Assembly: GCA_963752505.1 (NCBI GenBank)
Contig: CAVVYM010000010.1
Location: 1 to 64,000 of the forward strand
Direction: 5' to 3'
DNA length: 64,000 nucleotides
Source of the DNA: JACJWR01 sp963752505
Lineage (GTDB): Bacteria; Actinomycetota; Actinomycetes; S36-B12; UBA10799
A program made the position numbers and the translations under genes. Shown here piece by piece: positions 16,394 through 24,433 of the stretch. The notes beneath the pieces were generated by a model. The model had not been told where the DNA came from. It made no database searches and saw nothing but the letters and a program-made list of their open reading frames with translations. Position 1 is the first letter of the stretch. Every line of letters starts with the position of its first letter.

Positions 16394-17719
16394 GTGCTCG
16401 GCACCAGAAACGTGCATACCGGAGCGCCTGCGGGCCGGGGACTGCAACGCGTGATCAAACTCGGCGGCATGACCGCGGTGATGATGGGCCGCGCGGCGGT
16501 GGGCCGGATCCGAATTGCCGGTGGGGCGGACGCGGGCCGGACCCGCGATCAGGTTTCGCGGTCCAATGCCCAGACGATGCGCGACACCCTGGGCGGCCTG
16601 AAAGGTGGGGCGCAGAAGGCGGGTCAGTTGCTGTCGACGCTGGATTCGCTGCTGCCGGCGGGCGATTGGCGCGACGCGGTCGATTCGTTGCAGGAGTCGG
16701 CGCCACCGGTCGATTTCTCGGTCATGGAACCTGTCCTGGCTGCCGCCTTCGGCCCCGCCTGGCGGACGCGCTTCGAGACGTTCGACGACCAGTCGGTTGC
16801 CTCGGCGTCCCTCGGTCAGGTGTACCGGGCCCGATGGGCGGCCGATGGCACCGACGTGGCCGTCAAGGTGCAGTACCCGGGTGTTGATGCGGCGGTGCGC
16901 GCCGACCTCACCGGCCTCACCTGGGCGTTGCGCCTGGCAGCTCTGGTCAGCCCCGGCATGGCCGCCGCTCCCGTCGCACGGGAGTTGTCCCAGCGGCTGG
17001 AGGGCGAGTTGGACTACCTGGCCGAGGCGGAGGCCCAACGGGCCTTCGCCTCGGCGTTCGCCGGCGACGAGGACATCTACATCCCCGCGGTCGTTGCGGC
17101 CTCGCCGCGGGTGCTGGTCACCGAATGGTTGACCGGCACGCCGCTGGCCGAGTACGCACAGACCGGCCCCCAGTCGGGCCGGGATCTCGTGGGCGTCCGA
17201 TTCCAGCGCTTCGCACTGAGCGGCCCCGCCCGTGCCGGGCTGCTGCACGCCGATCCGCATCCAGGAAACTTCCGGGTGCTCCCTGACGGCCGCCTGGGTG
17301 TGATGGATTTCGGCGCGGTGGTGGCCATGCCTGGCGGCCTACCAGCCACGTTCGGCCACCTGATTTCCGCGATGCGCTCCGACGACCCCGACGTCGTGCT
17401 CGATCGCCTCCGTCGGGCAGGTCTGGTGCGGGTGGGCGCTGACCTCGACACCCGCGCCCTGATGGACTTCCTCGGACCGTTCTCGGATCCGGCCCGCCAC
17501 GAAGTGTTCACGTTCAGCCCGCAGTGGCTCCGGGCCCAGTTCGCTCGCGAGCACGATCCCCGGAATCCCGACTACGCGGTGGCCCTGCAGTTGACGCTGC
17601 CGCCGGAGCAACTCATGACCCATCGGGTGTGGTTGGGCATCGTGGGAGTGCTCTCACGATTGGGCGCCACAGTCGAAGTCCTGCCCGAGTTGCGGCGCTG
17701 GCTCGCAGGTATCGACTGA
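16394..17719 (+). CDS. ABC1/AarF (UbiB-family) atypical kinase
   Basis: A 441-residue member of the ABC1 kinase-like family, linked in other organisms to quinone or lipid biology. The family hallmark KxGQ is seen in GGAQKAGQLLSTLD (about residue 73). Further marks are ASLGQVYRARWADG-type ATP-loop sequence (about 137-150), VAVKVQYPGV with the VAIK-type lysine, ELDYLAEAEAQR, LLHADPHPGNFRVL (catalytic loop, about 286) and GVMDFGAVV (DFG, about 302). It starts at GTG 16394, six bases after mazG, so the two may be cotranscribed. It converges on the oxygenase-like gene at 17737. Confidence 0.85.
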   Translation: MLGTRNVHTGAPAGRGLQRVIKLGGMTAVMMGRAAVGRIRIAGGADAGRTRDQVSRSNAQTMRDTLGGLKGGAQKAGQLLSTLDSLLPAGDWRDAVDSLQESAPPVDFSVMEPVLAAAFGPAWRTRFETFDDQSVASASLGQVYRARWAADGTDVAVKVQYPGVDAAVRADLTGLTWALRLAALVSPGMAAAPVARELSQRLEGELDYLAEAEAQRAFASAFAGDEDIYIPAVVAASPRVLVTEWLTGTPLAEYAQTGPQSGRDLVGVRFQRFALSGPARAGLLHADPHPGNFRVLPDGRLGVMDFGAVVAMPGGLPATFGHLISAMRSDDPDVVLDRLRRAGLVRVGADLDTRALMDFLGPFSDPARHEVFTFSPQWLRAQFAREHDPRNPDYAVALQLTLPPEQLMTHRVWLGIVGVLSRLGATVEVLPELRRWLAGID

Positions 17720-17736
17720 CCGTCCGTGGTGCGGGC

Positions 17737-18747
17737 CTACAGCTCGAGCGACTGAAGTTCGAGGCGCTCGCGGGCCGCCCGCAGGTGAGGGCCTTCGCGG
17801 ACGCCCCTGGGCACGCGAGCTAGGGCCACTCGCATGGTGCGCAGGGTGAGGGTCGCCTGCAGGTCCAGCATGGGGCCGCCGGCCATCAAGCGGCCGGCCG
17901 GCGCCAGCACCCCGCCGACCAGCGGCACTCCCGCCGACGACAGCCCGGCCGCGAGCCGGCCGCGCACCTGGGCTGGCAACAGGGCGAAGGCCGTGGTGAC
18001 GATGGTGGCCCACCCTGGTGCCGCAGGTGTGAGCCAGCGAACCTTGGCCGGCATCGGCGGAACGAGGGCGAAGCGTACGAAATCCACCGCCTCGGGGGTT
18101 GCGATCAGGCTCGGCTGAACGTCGCGCAGGTACATCTTGAGCCCGCCTACCGTGTCGAAGACGTCGGCCGCGGGGAGGCCGATCAGCTCCGCTGCGCGTT
18201 GCTGTTCGGCCACGTAGCGGTCGGCTTCCGCGGCGGTCATGGGGGCGCCCGAGCGTCGATAGCAGTCGAGCAGGGAGTCGACGAATGCGGCGTGGACCCA
18301 CAGCAGCCAAGCCGGATCATCGAGACCGAGTGTGTGGTGGAGGCGGCGCACCTTCCCAGCGGCGCGCTCGGCTTCCTCCGTGGTGCCGTAGCTGATGGCA
18401 CCGATGTACTCGGCGGTCCGGGCGAGCCTGCCCCACGGATCCCGGCGGTAGTCGCTGGCCGAGCTCGCCGCGACCATGGGGCCGGGGAGCATGGTCTGCA
18501 GGAGGATCGCGCGGACGCCGCCGACACCGATCACCGGGTCGGCGTGCACCCGCCAGGTGACCGAGTCGGGGCCGAAGAGACCTGGATCGGTTGAGGTGGT
18601 GTCAGGTTGTCCGTAGCTGAGTTCCGGCACGTGGACAGTCTGACGCGTGACGGTCAAGGTCGCATCCGGCGCAGGCGGCTGCGTCGGTTCGGCGGGGCCG
18701 AATCGATCGGTTTCGGCGAAGGTAGGCGTTTCCTTATGTTCACGCAC
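17737..18747 (-). CDS. MpaB/DUF2236-family oxygenase-like protein
   Basis: A 336-residue protein of the DUF2236 family, which includes the fungal mycophenolate cleavage oxygenase MpaB and actinobacterial latex-clearing proteins. Seen are TWRVHADPVIGVGGVRAILL, LHTTLG-type segment RRLHHTLGLDD, WLLWVHAAFVDSLLDCYRR (about residue 150) and the C-terminal hydrophobic stretch. The conserved arginine and histidines fit a heme-binding all-helical fold, but heme binding is inferred. It starts with GTG 18747, is reversed relative to its neighbours, and shares an intergenic region with eno that contains two small dyads. Confidence 0.75.
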   Translation of the reverse strand: MREHKETPTFAETDRFGPAEPTQPPAPDATLTVTRQTVHVPELSYGQPDTTSTDPGLFGPDSVTWRVHADPVIGVGGVRAILLQTMLPGPMVAASSASDYRRDPWGRLARTAEYIGAISYGTTEEAERAAGKVRRLHHTLGLDDPAWLLWVHAAFVDSLLDCYRRSGAPMTAAEADRYVAEQQRAAELIGLPAADVFDTVGGLKMYLRDVQPSLIATPEAVDFVRFALVPPMPAKVRWLTPAAPGWATIVTTAFALLPAQVRGRLAAGLSSAGVPLVGGVLAPAGRLMAGGPMLDLQATLTLRTMRVALARVPRGVREGPHLRAARERLELQSLEL

Positions 18748-18756
18748 ATCTTTGGT

Positions 18757-18779
18757 TTGCCGGACGGCAATTGAGTCAA
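18757..18779. promoter_or_regulatory. Two adjacent dyads in the mpaB-like/eno divergent region
   Basis: TTGCCG-GA-CGGCAA at 18757-18770 is a dyad with perfect 6-bp arms. ATTGA-G-TCAAT at 18769-18779 is a second dyad with 5-bp arms that shares two bases with it. Both lie between the divergent start codons and just upstream of the eno -10 box, a suitable place for an operator. No binding protein is suggested by the neighbours. Confidence 0.35.
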
Positions 18780-18788
18780 TCCGGACGC

Positions 18789-18794
18789 TAGGGT
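18789..18794 (+). promoter_or_regulatory. Candidate -10 box of eno
   Basis: TAGGGT, of the same class as at prs and metG. It would give a leader of about 30 bases with GGAGGG ending six bases before GTG 18833. Confidence 0.45.
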
Positions 18795-18832
18795 GAAGCG
18801 AATCCGTGAACCGTCACCAATTGGAGGGCCCA

Positions 18833-20110
18833 GTGGCCATCATCGAAGGCGTTATTGCGCGCGAAATCCTTGACTCCCGCGGCAACCCGACAGTTGAGGT
18901 GGAAGTACTTCTCGACGATGACACGGTTGCCCGTGCGGCTGTTCCGAGCGGAGCCTCGACGGGTGCCTTCGAGGCCGTTGAGTTGCGCGATGGCGAGGAC
19001 CGCTACCTCGGCAAGGGTGTGCGGAAGGCGCTGGCTGCGATCGAGGACGAGATCGCGCCTGAGGTCATCGGCACGGAGGCAAGCGATCAGCGCCTGGTGG
19101 ACCAGATCATGATCGACCTGGACGGAACTCCGAACAAGGCACGGCTGGGTGCGAACGCCATTCTGGGTGTGTCCCTGGCCGTTGCGCGGGCCGCGGCAGA
19201 CAGCGCGGGCCTGCCACTCTTCCGTTACCTCGGTGGCCCCAACGCCCACGTGTTGCCGGTGCCGATGATGAACATCCTCAACGGCGGCGCCCACGCGGAC
19301 AGCAACGTCGACATTCAGGAGTTCATGATCGCTCCGATCGGGGCCGACACCTACCCCGAGGCGCTGCGGTGGGGTGCCGAGGTCTACCACTCCCTCAAGA
19401 GCGTGCTCAAGGGCCAGGGGCTGGCGACCGGTCTGGGTGACGAGGGCGGATTCGCGCCCAGCCTGGACAACAACCGCGCCGCGCTCGACCTCATCATCAC
19501 GGCTATCGAGAACGCAGGTCTGGCACCGGGCCGTGACATCGGCCTCGCCTTGGACGTGGCCGCCACCGAGTTCTGCTCGGACGGCTCGTACACCTTCGAG
19601 GGTGCCTCACGCTCGGCCGAGTGGATGACCGGCTACTACGAGAGCCTGTTGGACTCCTACCCTCTCGTGAGCATTGAGGACCCGTTGGACGAAGAAGACT
19701 GGGCTGGCTGGGTGCACATTACGGATGCCGTGGGCGACAAGGTGCAGCTCGTGGGCGACGACCTCTTCGTGACCAACCCCGAGCGTCTCGCCCGTGGCAT
19801 TGCCGAGGGTGCGGCCAATGCGCTGCTCGTGAAGGTGAATCAGATCGGCAGCCTGACTGAGACGTTCGACGCGGTATCCATGGCGCAGACCAACGGATTC
19901 AGTTGCATGATGAGCCACCGTTCAGGTGAGACCGAGGACACCTTCATCGCCGACCTGGCCGTGGCCGTCAACTGCGGGCAACTCAAGACCGGTGCACCGG
20001 CGCGCACGGAGCGCGTTGCGAAGTACAACCAGTTGTTGCGCATTTCGGAGGAACTTGACGATGCCGGTCGATACCCCGGCGCGTCGGCCTTCCCTCGCTT
20101 CCGGTCATAG
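18833..20110 (+). CDS. eno: Enolase
   Basis: Phosphopyruvate hydratase of glycolysis; 425 residues, the usual length. Seen are EGVIAREILDSRGNPTVEVE at the N-terminus, PSGASTGAFEAVELRDG, GGAHADSNVDIQEFM (about residue 155), GDEGGFAPSL (catalytic loop, about 203), SIEDPLDEEDW (Mg-binding glutamate and aspartate), VGDDLFVTNPERL and MMSHRSGETEDTFIADLAV. GTG 18833 is preferred to GTG 18806 because GGAGGG at 18821-18826 is spaced correctly for it and the protein aligns from there. Confidence 0.97.
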   Translation: MAIIEGVIAREILDSRGNPTVEVEVLLDDDTVARAAVPSGASTGAFEAVELRDGEDRYLGKGVRKALAAIEDEIAPEVIGTEASDQRLVDQIMIDLDGTPNKARLGANAILGVSLAVARAAADSAGLPLFRYLGGPNAHVLPVPMMNILNGGAHADSNVDIQEFMIAPIGADTYPEALRWGAEVYHSLKSVLKGQGLATGLGDEGGFAPSLDNNRAALDLIITAIENAGLAPGRDIGLALDVAATEFCSDGSYTFEGASRSAEWMTGYYESLLDSYPLVSIEDPLDEEDWAGWVHITDAVGDKVQLVGDDLFVTNPERLARGIAEGAANALLVKVNQIGSLTETFDAVSMAQTNGFSCMMSHRSGETEDTFIADLAVAVNCGQLKTGAPARTERVAKYNQLLRISEELDDAGRYPGASAFPRFRS

Positions 20111-20506
20111 GTGACGCTAGGGCGTATGACCGCGAAGCTCTCCAATCCTGCCGTACGCGTAGGGATTCTCGCGCTCGTCGCCCTTGTGATCGCCCTGAGC
20201 CTGGCTGTGCCGTTGCGTTCCTTCGTTCGGCAATCGGGCGACAACGCCGCTCTCGCAGCTGAGGTAGCCGAGACCGAGCGCAGCATCGCTCAACTGCAGT
20301 CGGACGTCGACCGATGGCGAGACGAGTCGTACGTGGAGGATCAGGCGCGTACGCGGCTGAGCTACGTCTACCCGGGCGAGACCGCCTACATCGTGGTGGA
20401 TGAGAACGGCTCGACGAATGGTGAACTGCCCGCCAAGTCGGCCGACCAAGCACCAACCGGCTCCTGGTACGAGCGATTCTGGTCCAGTGTCGAAGAATCC
20501 CGTTAG
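20111..20506 (+). CDS. FtsB/DivIC-family septum formation initiator
   Basis: A 131-residue single-pass membrane protein of the divisome. A short cytoplasmic N-terminus is followed by one membrane segment (VRVGILALVALVIALSLAV, about residues 16-36), a coiled coil (NAALAAEVAETERSIAQLQS, about 45-75) and the family motif ARTRLSYVYPGETAYIVV (about 82-99). GTG 20111 directly follows the eno stop; ATG 20126 is an alternative. Location between eno and DUF501 matches the mycobacterial division gene at the same place. Confidence 0.88.
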   Translation: MTLGRMTAKLSNPAVRVGILALVALVIALSLAVPLRSFVRQSGDNAALAAEVAETERSIAQLQSDVDRWRDESYVEDQARTRLSYVYPGETAYIVVDENGSTNGELPAKSADQAPTGSWYERFWSSVEESR

Positions 20507-21947
20507 CCCGATTGACGCCGCAGCGGTGACTGCCCAACTCGGGCGGCCGCTGCGCGGTGACGTGCAGGTGGCGAGTCGGTGCGCGTGTGGACAGCCCGAC
20601 GTGGTCGCGACCGGGCCACGGCTCGCCGATGGTTCGCCGTTCCCCACCACGTTCTACCTCACCTGCCCACGTGCGGTCAGCGCGCTTTCCACCCTCGAAT
20701 CCGAAGGTGTCATGGTGGTGCTGGCACAGCGCCTCGCCACTGATCCGAATCTCGCCGCGGCGTATCAGCGCGCTCACGAGGACTACCTGGCACGACGTGC
20801 CGCACTCGGCGGCGAGGTGCCGGAGATCGCGGATTATTCGGCCGGCGGCATGCCTGACCGGGTCAAGTGCCTGCATGCCTTGGCCGGGCACGCCCTCGCC
20901 GCAGGGCCGGGTGTGAATCCGGTTGGCGATCAGGTTCTCGCCATGCTCGACGAGCGCGGCATGTGGCGGGTGACCCCGCCATGCGTGCCGCGCGTGGTGG
21001 CAGCCATCGATTGCGGCACCAATTCCATTCGACTCCTGGTGGCGACCTGGGATCCCGAACTCGACGGCCTGCGCGATGTGGTGCGGGAGATGCGGGTGGT
21101 CCGCCTCGGCGAAGGCCTGGAGGTCTCCGGTCGAATCTCGCCGGCGGCGCTGCAGCGCACGTTTGCGGCGCTTGAGGAGTACGCCCCGGCGATGCGCGAC
21201 GCCGGCGTTGGCGCCGTCAGGTTCGTCGCCACATCCGCCACCCGCGATGCGGCGAATCGAGCGGAGTTCGTGGCCGGTGTTGCTGAACGACTGGGAGTCA
21301 CCCCGGAGGTCATCTCCGGCGACGAGGAGGCGGCTTTGTCGTTCGCCGGGGCAGTCTCATCGCCAGCCGTCGCGGCGATTGCGCGCGCCCCCCGACTGGT
21401 CGTGGACATCGGTGGGGGATCCACCGAATTCGTGCTGGGTGACACGTCGCCGGCGGCGAGTGCGAGCGTCGACATTGGCTGTGTTCGGCTGGCCGAGCGC
21501 CGACTATTCTCGGATCCGCCGACGGCCGCGGAGTTGGCCGCGGTGGCAGCAGACGCGGACGCGGCCATTGCCCTGGCGGGGCAAGCGGTGCCGCTGAGGT
21601 CGGCCGCGAGCCTCATCGGCTTGGCGGGCACGGTGACGACGGTGGCCGCAATCGCGCTCGGTTTGGCGGAGTACGACGCCGAGGTGCTGCACGGTGCGCG
21701 CATCGCCGCGGATGACGTCCATCGCGTGGCCGCCGACCTGGCCGCCATGACGCTTGCGGAGCGTTTGGCCATGCCTGTGATGCACCCCGGTCGGGCCGAC
21801 GTCATCGTGTCCGGGGCCCTGATCCTCTCCCGCATCGTCGAAGCGGTGGGGGTCGCGGAGGTGGTGGTGAGCGAGCACGACATTCTGGACGGGATCGCCG
21901 CCGGTGTCGCTGCGGGGGCTGGTCAGGCGCCTGCGTGGCGGGGATGA
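20487..21947 (+). CDS. DUF501 domain fused to Ppx/GppA exopolyphosphatase
   Basis: A 486-residue protein made of two units that are separate neighbouring genes in mycobacteria. Residues 1-165 are DUF501 (function unknown), with cysteines in RCACGQPDVV and LTCPRAV and the conserved GGMPDRVKCLHAL. From about residue 168 the Ppx/GppA fold begins: AAIDCGTNSIRLLVA (first phosphate loop), AVRFVATSATRDAANR, EAALSFAGA and LVVDIGGGSTEFVLG (second phosphate loop), about 318 residues, the normal length of the actinobacterial short Ppx. No stop separates the halves. GTG 20487 is chosen because it begins the DUF501 homology; it overlaps the ftsB-like gene by 20 bases. Likely role of the Ppx part: hydrolysis of polyphosphate or pppGpp. 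Confidence 0.88.
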   Translation: MSKNPVSPIDAAAVTAQLGRPLRGDVQVASRCACGQPDVVATGPRLADGSPFPTTFYLTCPRAVSALSTLESEGVMVVLAQRLATDPNLAAAYQRAHEDYLARRAALGGEVPEIADYSAGGMPDRVKCLHALAGHALAAGPGVNPVGDQVLAMLDERGMWRVTPPCVPRVVAAIDCGTNSIRLLVATWDPELDGLRDVVREMRVVRLGEGLEVSGRISPAALQRTFAALEEYAPAMRDAGVGAVRFVATSATRDAANRAEFVAGVAERLGVTPEVISGDEEAALSFAGAVSSPAVAAIARAPRLVVDIGGGSTEFVLGDTSPAASASVDIGCVRLAERRLFSDPPTAAELAAVAADADAAIALAGQAVPLRSAASLIGLAGTVTTVAAIALGLAEYDAEVLHGARIAADDVHRVAADLAAMTLAERLAMPVMHPGRADVIVSGALILSRIVEAVGVAEVVVSEHDILDGIAAGVAAGAGQAPAWRG

Positions 21948-21954
21948 TGTCGGT

Positions 21955-22464
21955 ATGGAATTTGTGGTGACAGTCGTTAGCCACGACCGGCCCGGCCTGA
22001 TCGCCGACGTCACCGGCGTGGTGGCCGACCTCGGCGGCAACCTCGAATCCTCGTCCATGACGCTGCTCCAGGGACATTTCGCGTGGACTCTGGTGGTGGA
22101 GCTCGACTCCGACATGGCCACGTTGCGCCGGGAACTGCTGGCCGTGTGCCCCACGGGGGTGACGGTGAGCGCGTTGGCCGACGAAACCGAACCCAGCTCG
22201 GTGGTCGGCGACCGCATCATCGTCAACCTCCACGGCGTCGATCGCAAGGGGATCGTGGCGGCCGTGACCCGGGTCCTGGCCGATGCCGGAGGAAACATCG
22301 TTGAACTCAGCACCCACCTGCACGAGGGGCTCTACCTCGGGACCGCCGAGGTTGAGTTTGGACAGCGCGTGAACTTGGCGACTCTCGAGGCTCGTCTCGC
22401 CGATGTGGGTGCGGGCGTCGGTGTTCACGTCAGCGCCCACCGTGAGGATCTCGACGTGCTGTGA
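21955..22464 (+). CDS. Tandem ACT-domain regulatory protein (GcvR-like)
   Basis: A 169-residue protein made of two ACT domains, small-ligand-binding units that often sense amino acids. Domain 1 (about 1-75) begins MEFVVTVVSHDRPGLIADVT and domain 2 (about 85-165) contains VNLHGVDRKGIVAAVTRVLA, both with the DRPGL/DRKGI turn and the GGN loop (LGGNLES, AGGNIVE). No catalytic domain is attached, as in GcvR-type regulators. ATG 21955 is chosen because the homology begins there. It follows the Ppx gene by seven bases and overlaps def by four, so it is probably part of the same transcript. Ligand unknown. Confidence 0.8.
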   Translation: MEFVVTVVSHDRPGLIADVTGVVADLGGNLESSSMTLLQGHFAWTLVVELDSDMATLRRELLAVCPTGVTVSALADETEPSSVVGDRIIVNLHGVDRKGIVAAVTRVLADAGGNIVELSTHLHEGLYLGTAEVEFGQRVNLATLEARLADVGAGVGVHVSAHREDLDVL

Positions 22465-23006
22465 GCGAATCGCAGACTCAGCTAGCGTGCGACGTGTCAC
22501 CCGGCCGTGTGCGGCCGGTGGTGGTGACCCCGTCGGAGGTACTTTCCCAGCCCTGTGCCGAGGTCGATCCGCAGGACCCACACGTGGTTGCCATCGCCGG
22601 CGATCTGCTGGCCACCATGGCGGTGTCGCCGGGTTGCGTGGGCCTGGCCGCGAACCAATTGGGGCACGGTATGCGGTTGTTCAGCCTCAACGTGGTGGGG
22701 CACCCCAAGGCCCGCACCACGCACGGGACGTTCGTGCTCTGCAACCCGGTGGTGGTCGCCGCGTCCCGTAATGCGAGAGGGCGCGAAGGCTGCATGTCCG
22801 TTCCGGACTGGACGGGCGACGTCAAGCGGGCCACCCGCATAGAGGTAACGGGCACGCTGCCGGGCAGTGGGGAGGAGGTCGTGATCCGCACCGATGGATT
22901 CGAGGCGATCGCGCTGCAGCACGAGATCGATCACCTCAACGGCATGCTGTTTCTCGATCGACTCACCGACGCCCGCGCCCTGCATCGGCGCGTGACATAT
23001 TTGTAG
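22461..23006 (+). CDS. def: Peptide deformylase
   Basis: Removes the N-formyl group from nascent proteins; 181 residues. All three metalloenzyme motifs are present: VGLAANQLG (motif 1, about residue 60), REGCMSVPD (motif 2, cysteine metal ligand, about 110) and ALQHEIDHLNG (motif 3, HExxH, about 150). Glycine 1 of the usual GxGxAAxQ is cysteine-valine context (GCVGLAANQ), an acceptable variant. GTG start overlaps the ACT gene stop (GTGA). Confidence 0.94.
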   Translation: MSESQTQLACDVSPGRVRPVVVTPSEVLSQPCAEVDPQDPHVVAIAGDLLATMAVSPGCVGLAANQLGHGMRLFSLNVVGHPKARTTHGTFVLCNPVVVAASRNARGREGCMSVPDWTGDVKRATRIEVTGTLPGSGEEVVIRTDGFEAIALQHEIDHLNGMLFLDRLTDARALHRRVTYL

Positions 23007-23046
23007 CGACGCAAGCTGGTAGCCGACGCAAGCGAACCAGCGGGGG

Positions 23047-23131
23047 TGCCCGGGGCGGGACTCGAACCCGCACGCCCCACGTGGGGCCGAGGGGTTTAAG
23101 CCCTCTGCGTCTGCCATTCCGCCACCCGGGC
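23047..23131 (-). tRNA. tRNA-Leu (anticodon UAA)
   Basis: An 85-base class II tRNA read on the reverse strand. The acceptor arm pairs GCCCGGG with CCCGGGC. The anticodon stem GAGGG/CCCTC encloses loop CTTAAAC, giving anticodon TAA for TTA codons. There is a long variable arm (GGCCCCACGTGGGGC region), and the T arm is CGGGTTCGAGTCCCG. The discriminator A is complement of base 23047. UAA-decoding Leu tRNA serves a rare codon in a genome this GC-rich. Confidence 0.95.
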
Positions 23132-23303
23132 GGGGGTGGTGAAGCAGCCCAACTCTAGTTCGCAGCCGGGTCGGGCAGATAATGGGCGCCGACCTTGGAA
23201 TCGTTTGTCTCGAGATTCGGTTACCGTTAGGCCCATGCGAGGTGCATAGGCCACCGCGTGGGCAACTATCAGACTTCTTTGAGCCAACAAATCAGGAGGA
23301 CAA

Positions 23304-24161
23304 GTGGCAGGCAACCCCGTACTCGCTCGCTATGAGAAGGAGGCCGAGAAGGGCTCGGGTTCCCTCTACGCGGAAGGGACCAGCGCGTACAGCCAGGCAG
23401 GCGGTGCAGCCCAGGCCGCGGTCACCCAGACGGCGCCGGGTGCACCCGGCACGCCGGGAGTGCCCCCTGGGCTTGGTTCGCCCGGACGGCGCATGACGAT
23501 TGACGACGTCGTGGTCAAGAGCGGTATTTCATTCGCGATTCTGTTGGTGTTCGCCGTCATCGGTTGGAACCTCGACGGCTCGCTGCAACTGCTCGGCTTC
23601 GGCGCGGCGATCGTGGCATTCGTCCTGGCGATGGTCATCTCGTTCAAGAAGGCCGCCAGCCCGATCCTGGTGATCCTCTATTCCGCCTTCGAGGGTGTCT
23701 TCCTCGGTGCCATCAGCGCCTGGTATCAGTCGTACGGCGAGGCGAATGGCAACGGCAACCTGGTGCTGCAGGCGGTTTCCGCCACCTTCATCGTGTTCTT
23801 CGTGACGCTGTTTGCCTACAAGTCTGGCGTGATCAGGGTCACCGAGAAGTCTCGCCGGATCTTCATGATCATGCTGTTCTCCTACCTGGGCATCGCATTG
23901 CTCTCGCTAGTTGCCGCGCTCTTCGGCGTCGGCGGCGGTTGGGGCTTCTACGGCGTTGGTCCGCTCGGGATCATCATCTCGCTGTTCGCCGTGGGTCTCG
24001 CGACCTTCTCCCTCGTGATCGACTTCGACGGCATCGTCCGTATGACCGAGTACGGCGTCGACGAGAAGGAATCCTGGCGCATGGCCTTCGGCCTGATGGT
24101 CAGCCTGGTGTGGCTGTACCTCGAGATCCTGCGTCTACTGGCGATCCTTAACCGCCAGTAG
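23304..24161 (+). CDS. Bax inhibitor-1/YccA-like membrane protein
   Basis: A 285-residue integral membrane protein. A polar, Ala/Gly/Pro-rich N-terminal stretch (about 1-65) precedes seven hydrophobic segments (about 73-280), including SGISFAILLVFAVIGW, IVAFVLAMVISF, FIVFFVTLFAYKSG and GIIISLFAVGLATFSLVIDF. The actinobacterial Bax1-I family signature FDGIVRMTEYGVDEKESW is near the C-terminus. GTG start with AGGAGGACAA upstream. Function in bacteria is unclear; eukaryotic relatives are pH-sensitive calcium leak proteins. A strong hairpin follows 58 bases downstream. Confidence 0.85.
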   Translation: MAGNPVLARYEKEAEKGSGSLYAEGTSAYSQAGGAAQAAVTQTAPGAPGTPGVPPGLGSPGRRMTIDDVVVKSGISFAILLVFAVIGWNLDGSLQLLGFGAAIVAFVLAMVISFKKAASPILVILYSAFEGVFLGAISAWYQSYGEANGNGNLVLQAVSATFIVFFVTLFAYKSGVIRVTEKSRRIFMIMLFSYLGIALLSLVAALFGVGGGWGFYGVGPLGIIISLFAVGLATFSLVIDFDGIVRMTEYGVDEKESWRMAFGLMVSLVWLYLEILRLLAILNRQ

Positions 24162-24174
24162 TGTCGATTGACAT
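24162..24174 (+). repeat. Flanking 13-bp direct repeat, left copy
   Basis: TGTCGATTGACAT is repeated exactly at 24421-24433. Both copies are followed, after a few differing bases, by TTGGCGAT. The copies bracket the hairpin and the 31-bp repeat cluster. Confidence 0.6.
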
Positions 24175-24219
24175 CTGACTTGGCGATGTGACCGTCGCCG
24201 AGGGTTTCTCGCGCACCCG

Positions 24220-24254
24220 AAAGTGGCCTCGCCCCTCACGGGCGGGGCCACTTT
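24220..24254 (+). terminator. Strong hairpin after the Bax-inhibitor-like gene
   Basis: A 15-bp stem (AAAGTGGCCTCGCCC at 24220-24234 with GGGCGGGGCCACTTT at 24240-24254, one G-T pair) closes a 5-base loop CTCAC. It lies 58 bases after the stop codon. No uridine run follows, which is common for actinobacterial terminators. Confidence 0.7.
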
Positions 24255-24264
24255 CGCGTTGGTG

Positions 24265-24422
24265 GGTGATCAACGCGGTCGGTGGTCGGGTTTGTGGTGA
24301 TCAACGCGGTCGGTGGTCGGGTTTGCGGTGATCAACTGGCCGGTTAGCCCTACTGGGCTCCGCGTTGATCATGGGTTGCCCTACTGCGACCCGTGTTGAT
24401 CATGCGTTGCCCTACTGGGCTG
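24265..24422. repeat. 31-bp-period repeat cluster with inverted halves
   Basis: Left half: a 31-bp unit starting GGTGATCAACGCGG at 24265 and 24296, plus a partial copy at 24327. Right half: a different 31-bp unit starting CCCTACTG at 24348, 24379 and (partial) 24410, carrying CCGCGTTGATCA, the reverse complement of the TGATCAACGCGG core on the left, exactly in the first copy and with one change in the second. Both halves have the same 31-bp period. The rest of the units differ between halves. No gene is visible here. Confidence 0.75.
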
Positions 24423-24433
24423 TCGATTGACAT
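24421..24433 (+). repeat. Flanking 13-bp direct repeat, right copy
   Basis: Exact second copy of TGTCGATTGACAT (first at 24162-24174), again followed by TTGGCGAT. It overlaps the last partial 31-bp unit. From 24434 to 24724 I see no gene, RNA or clear promoter. Confidence 0.6.

Noticed and set aside
15707..17260. 517-codon reverse frame across mazG and the ABC1 kinase
   Set aside because: Antisense shadow of two genes with clear family motifs; Gly/Arg/His-rich.
24265..24422. 31-bp periodic repeats as a CRISPR array
   Set aside because: The repetition is of whole tandem units without unique spacers, orientation flips halfway, and no cas genes are present.
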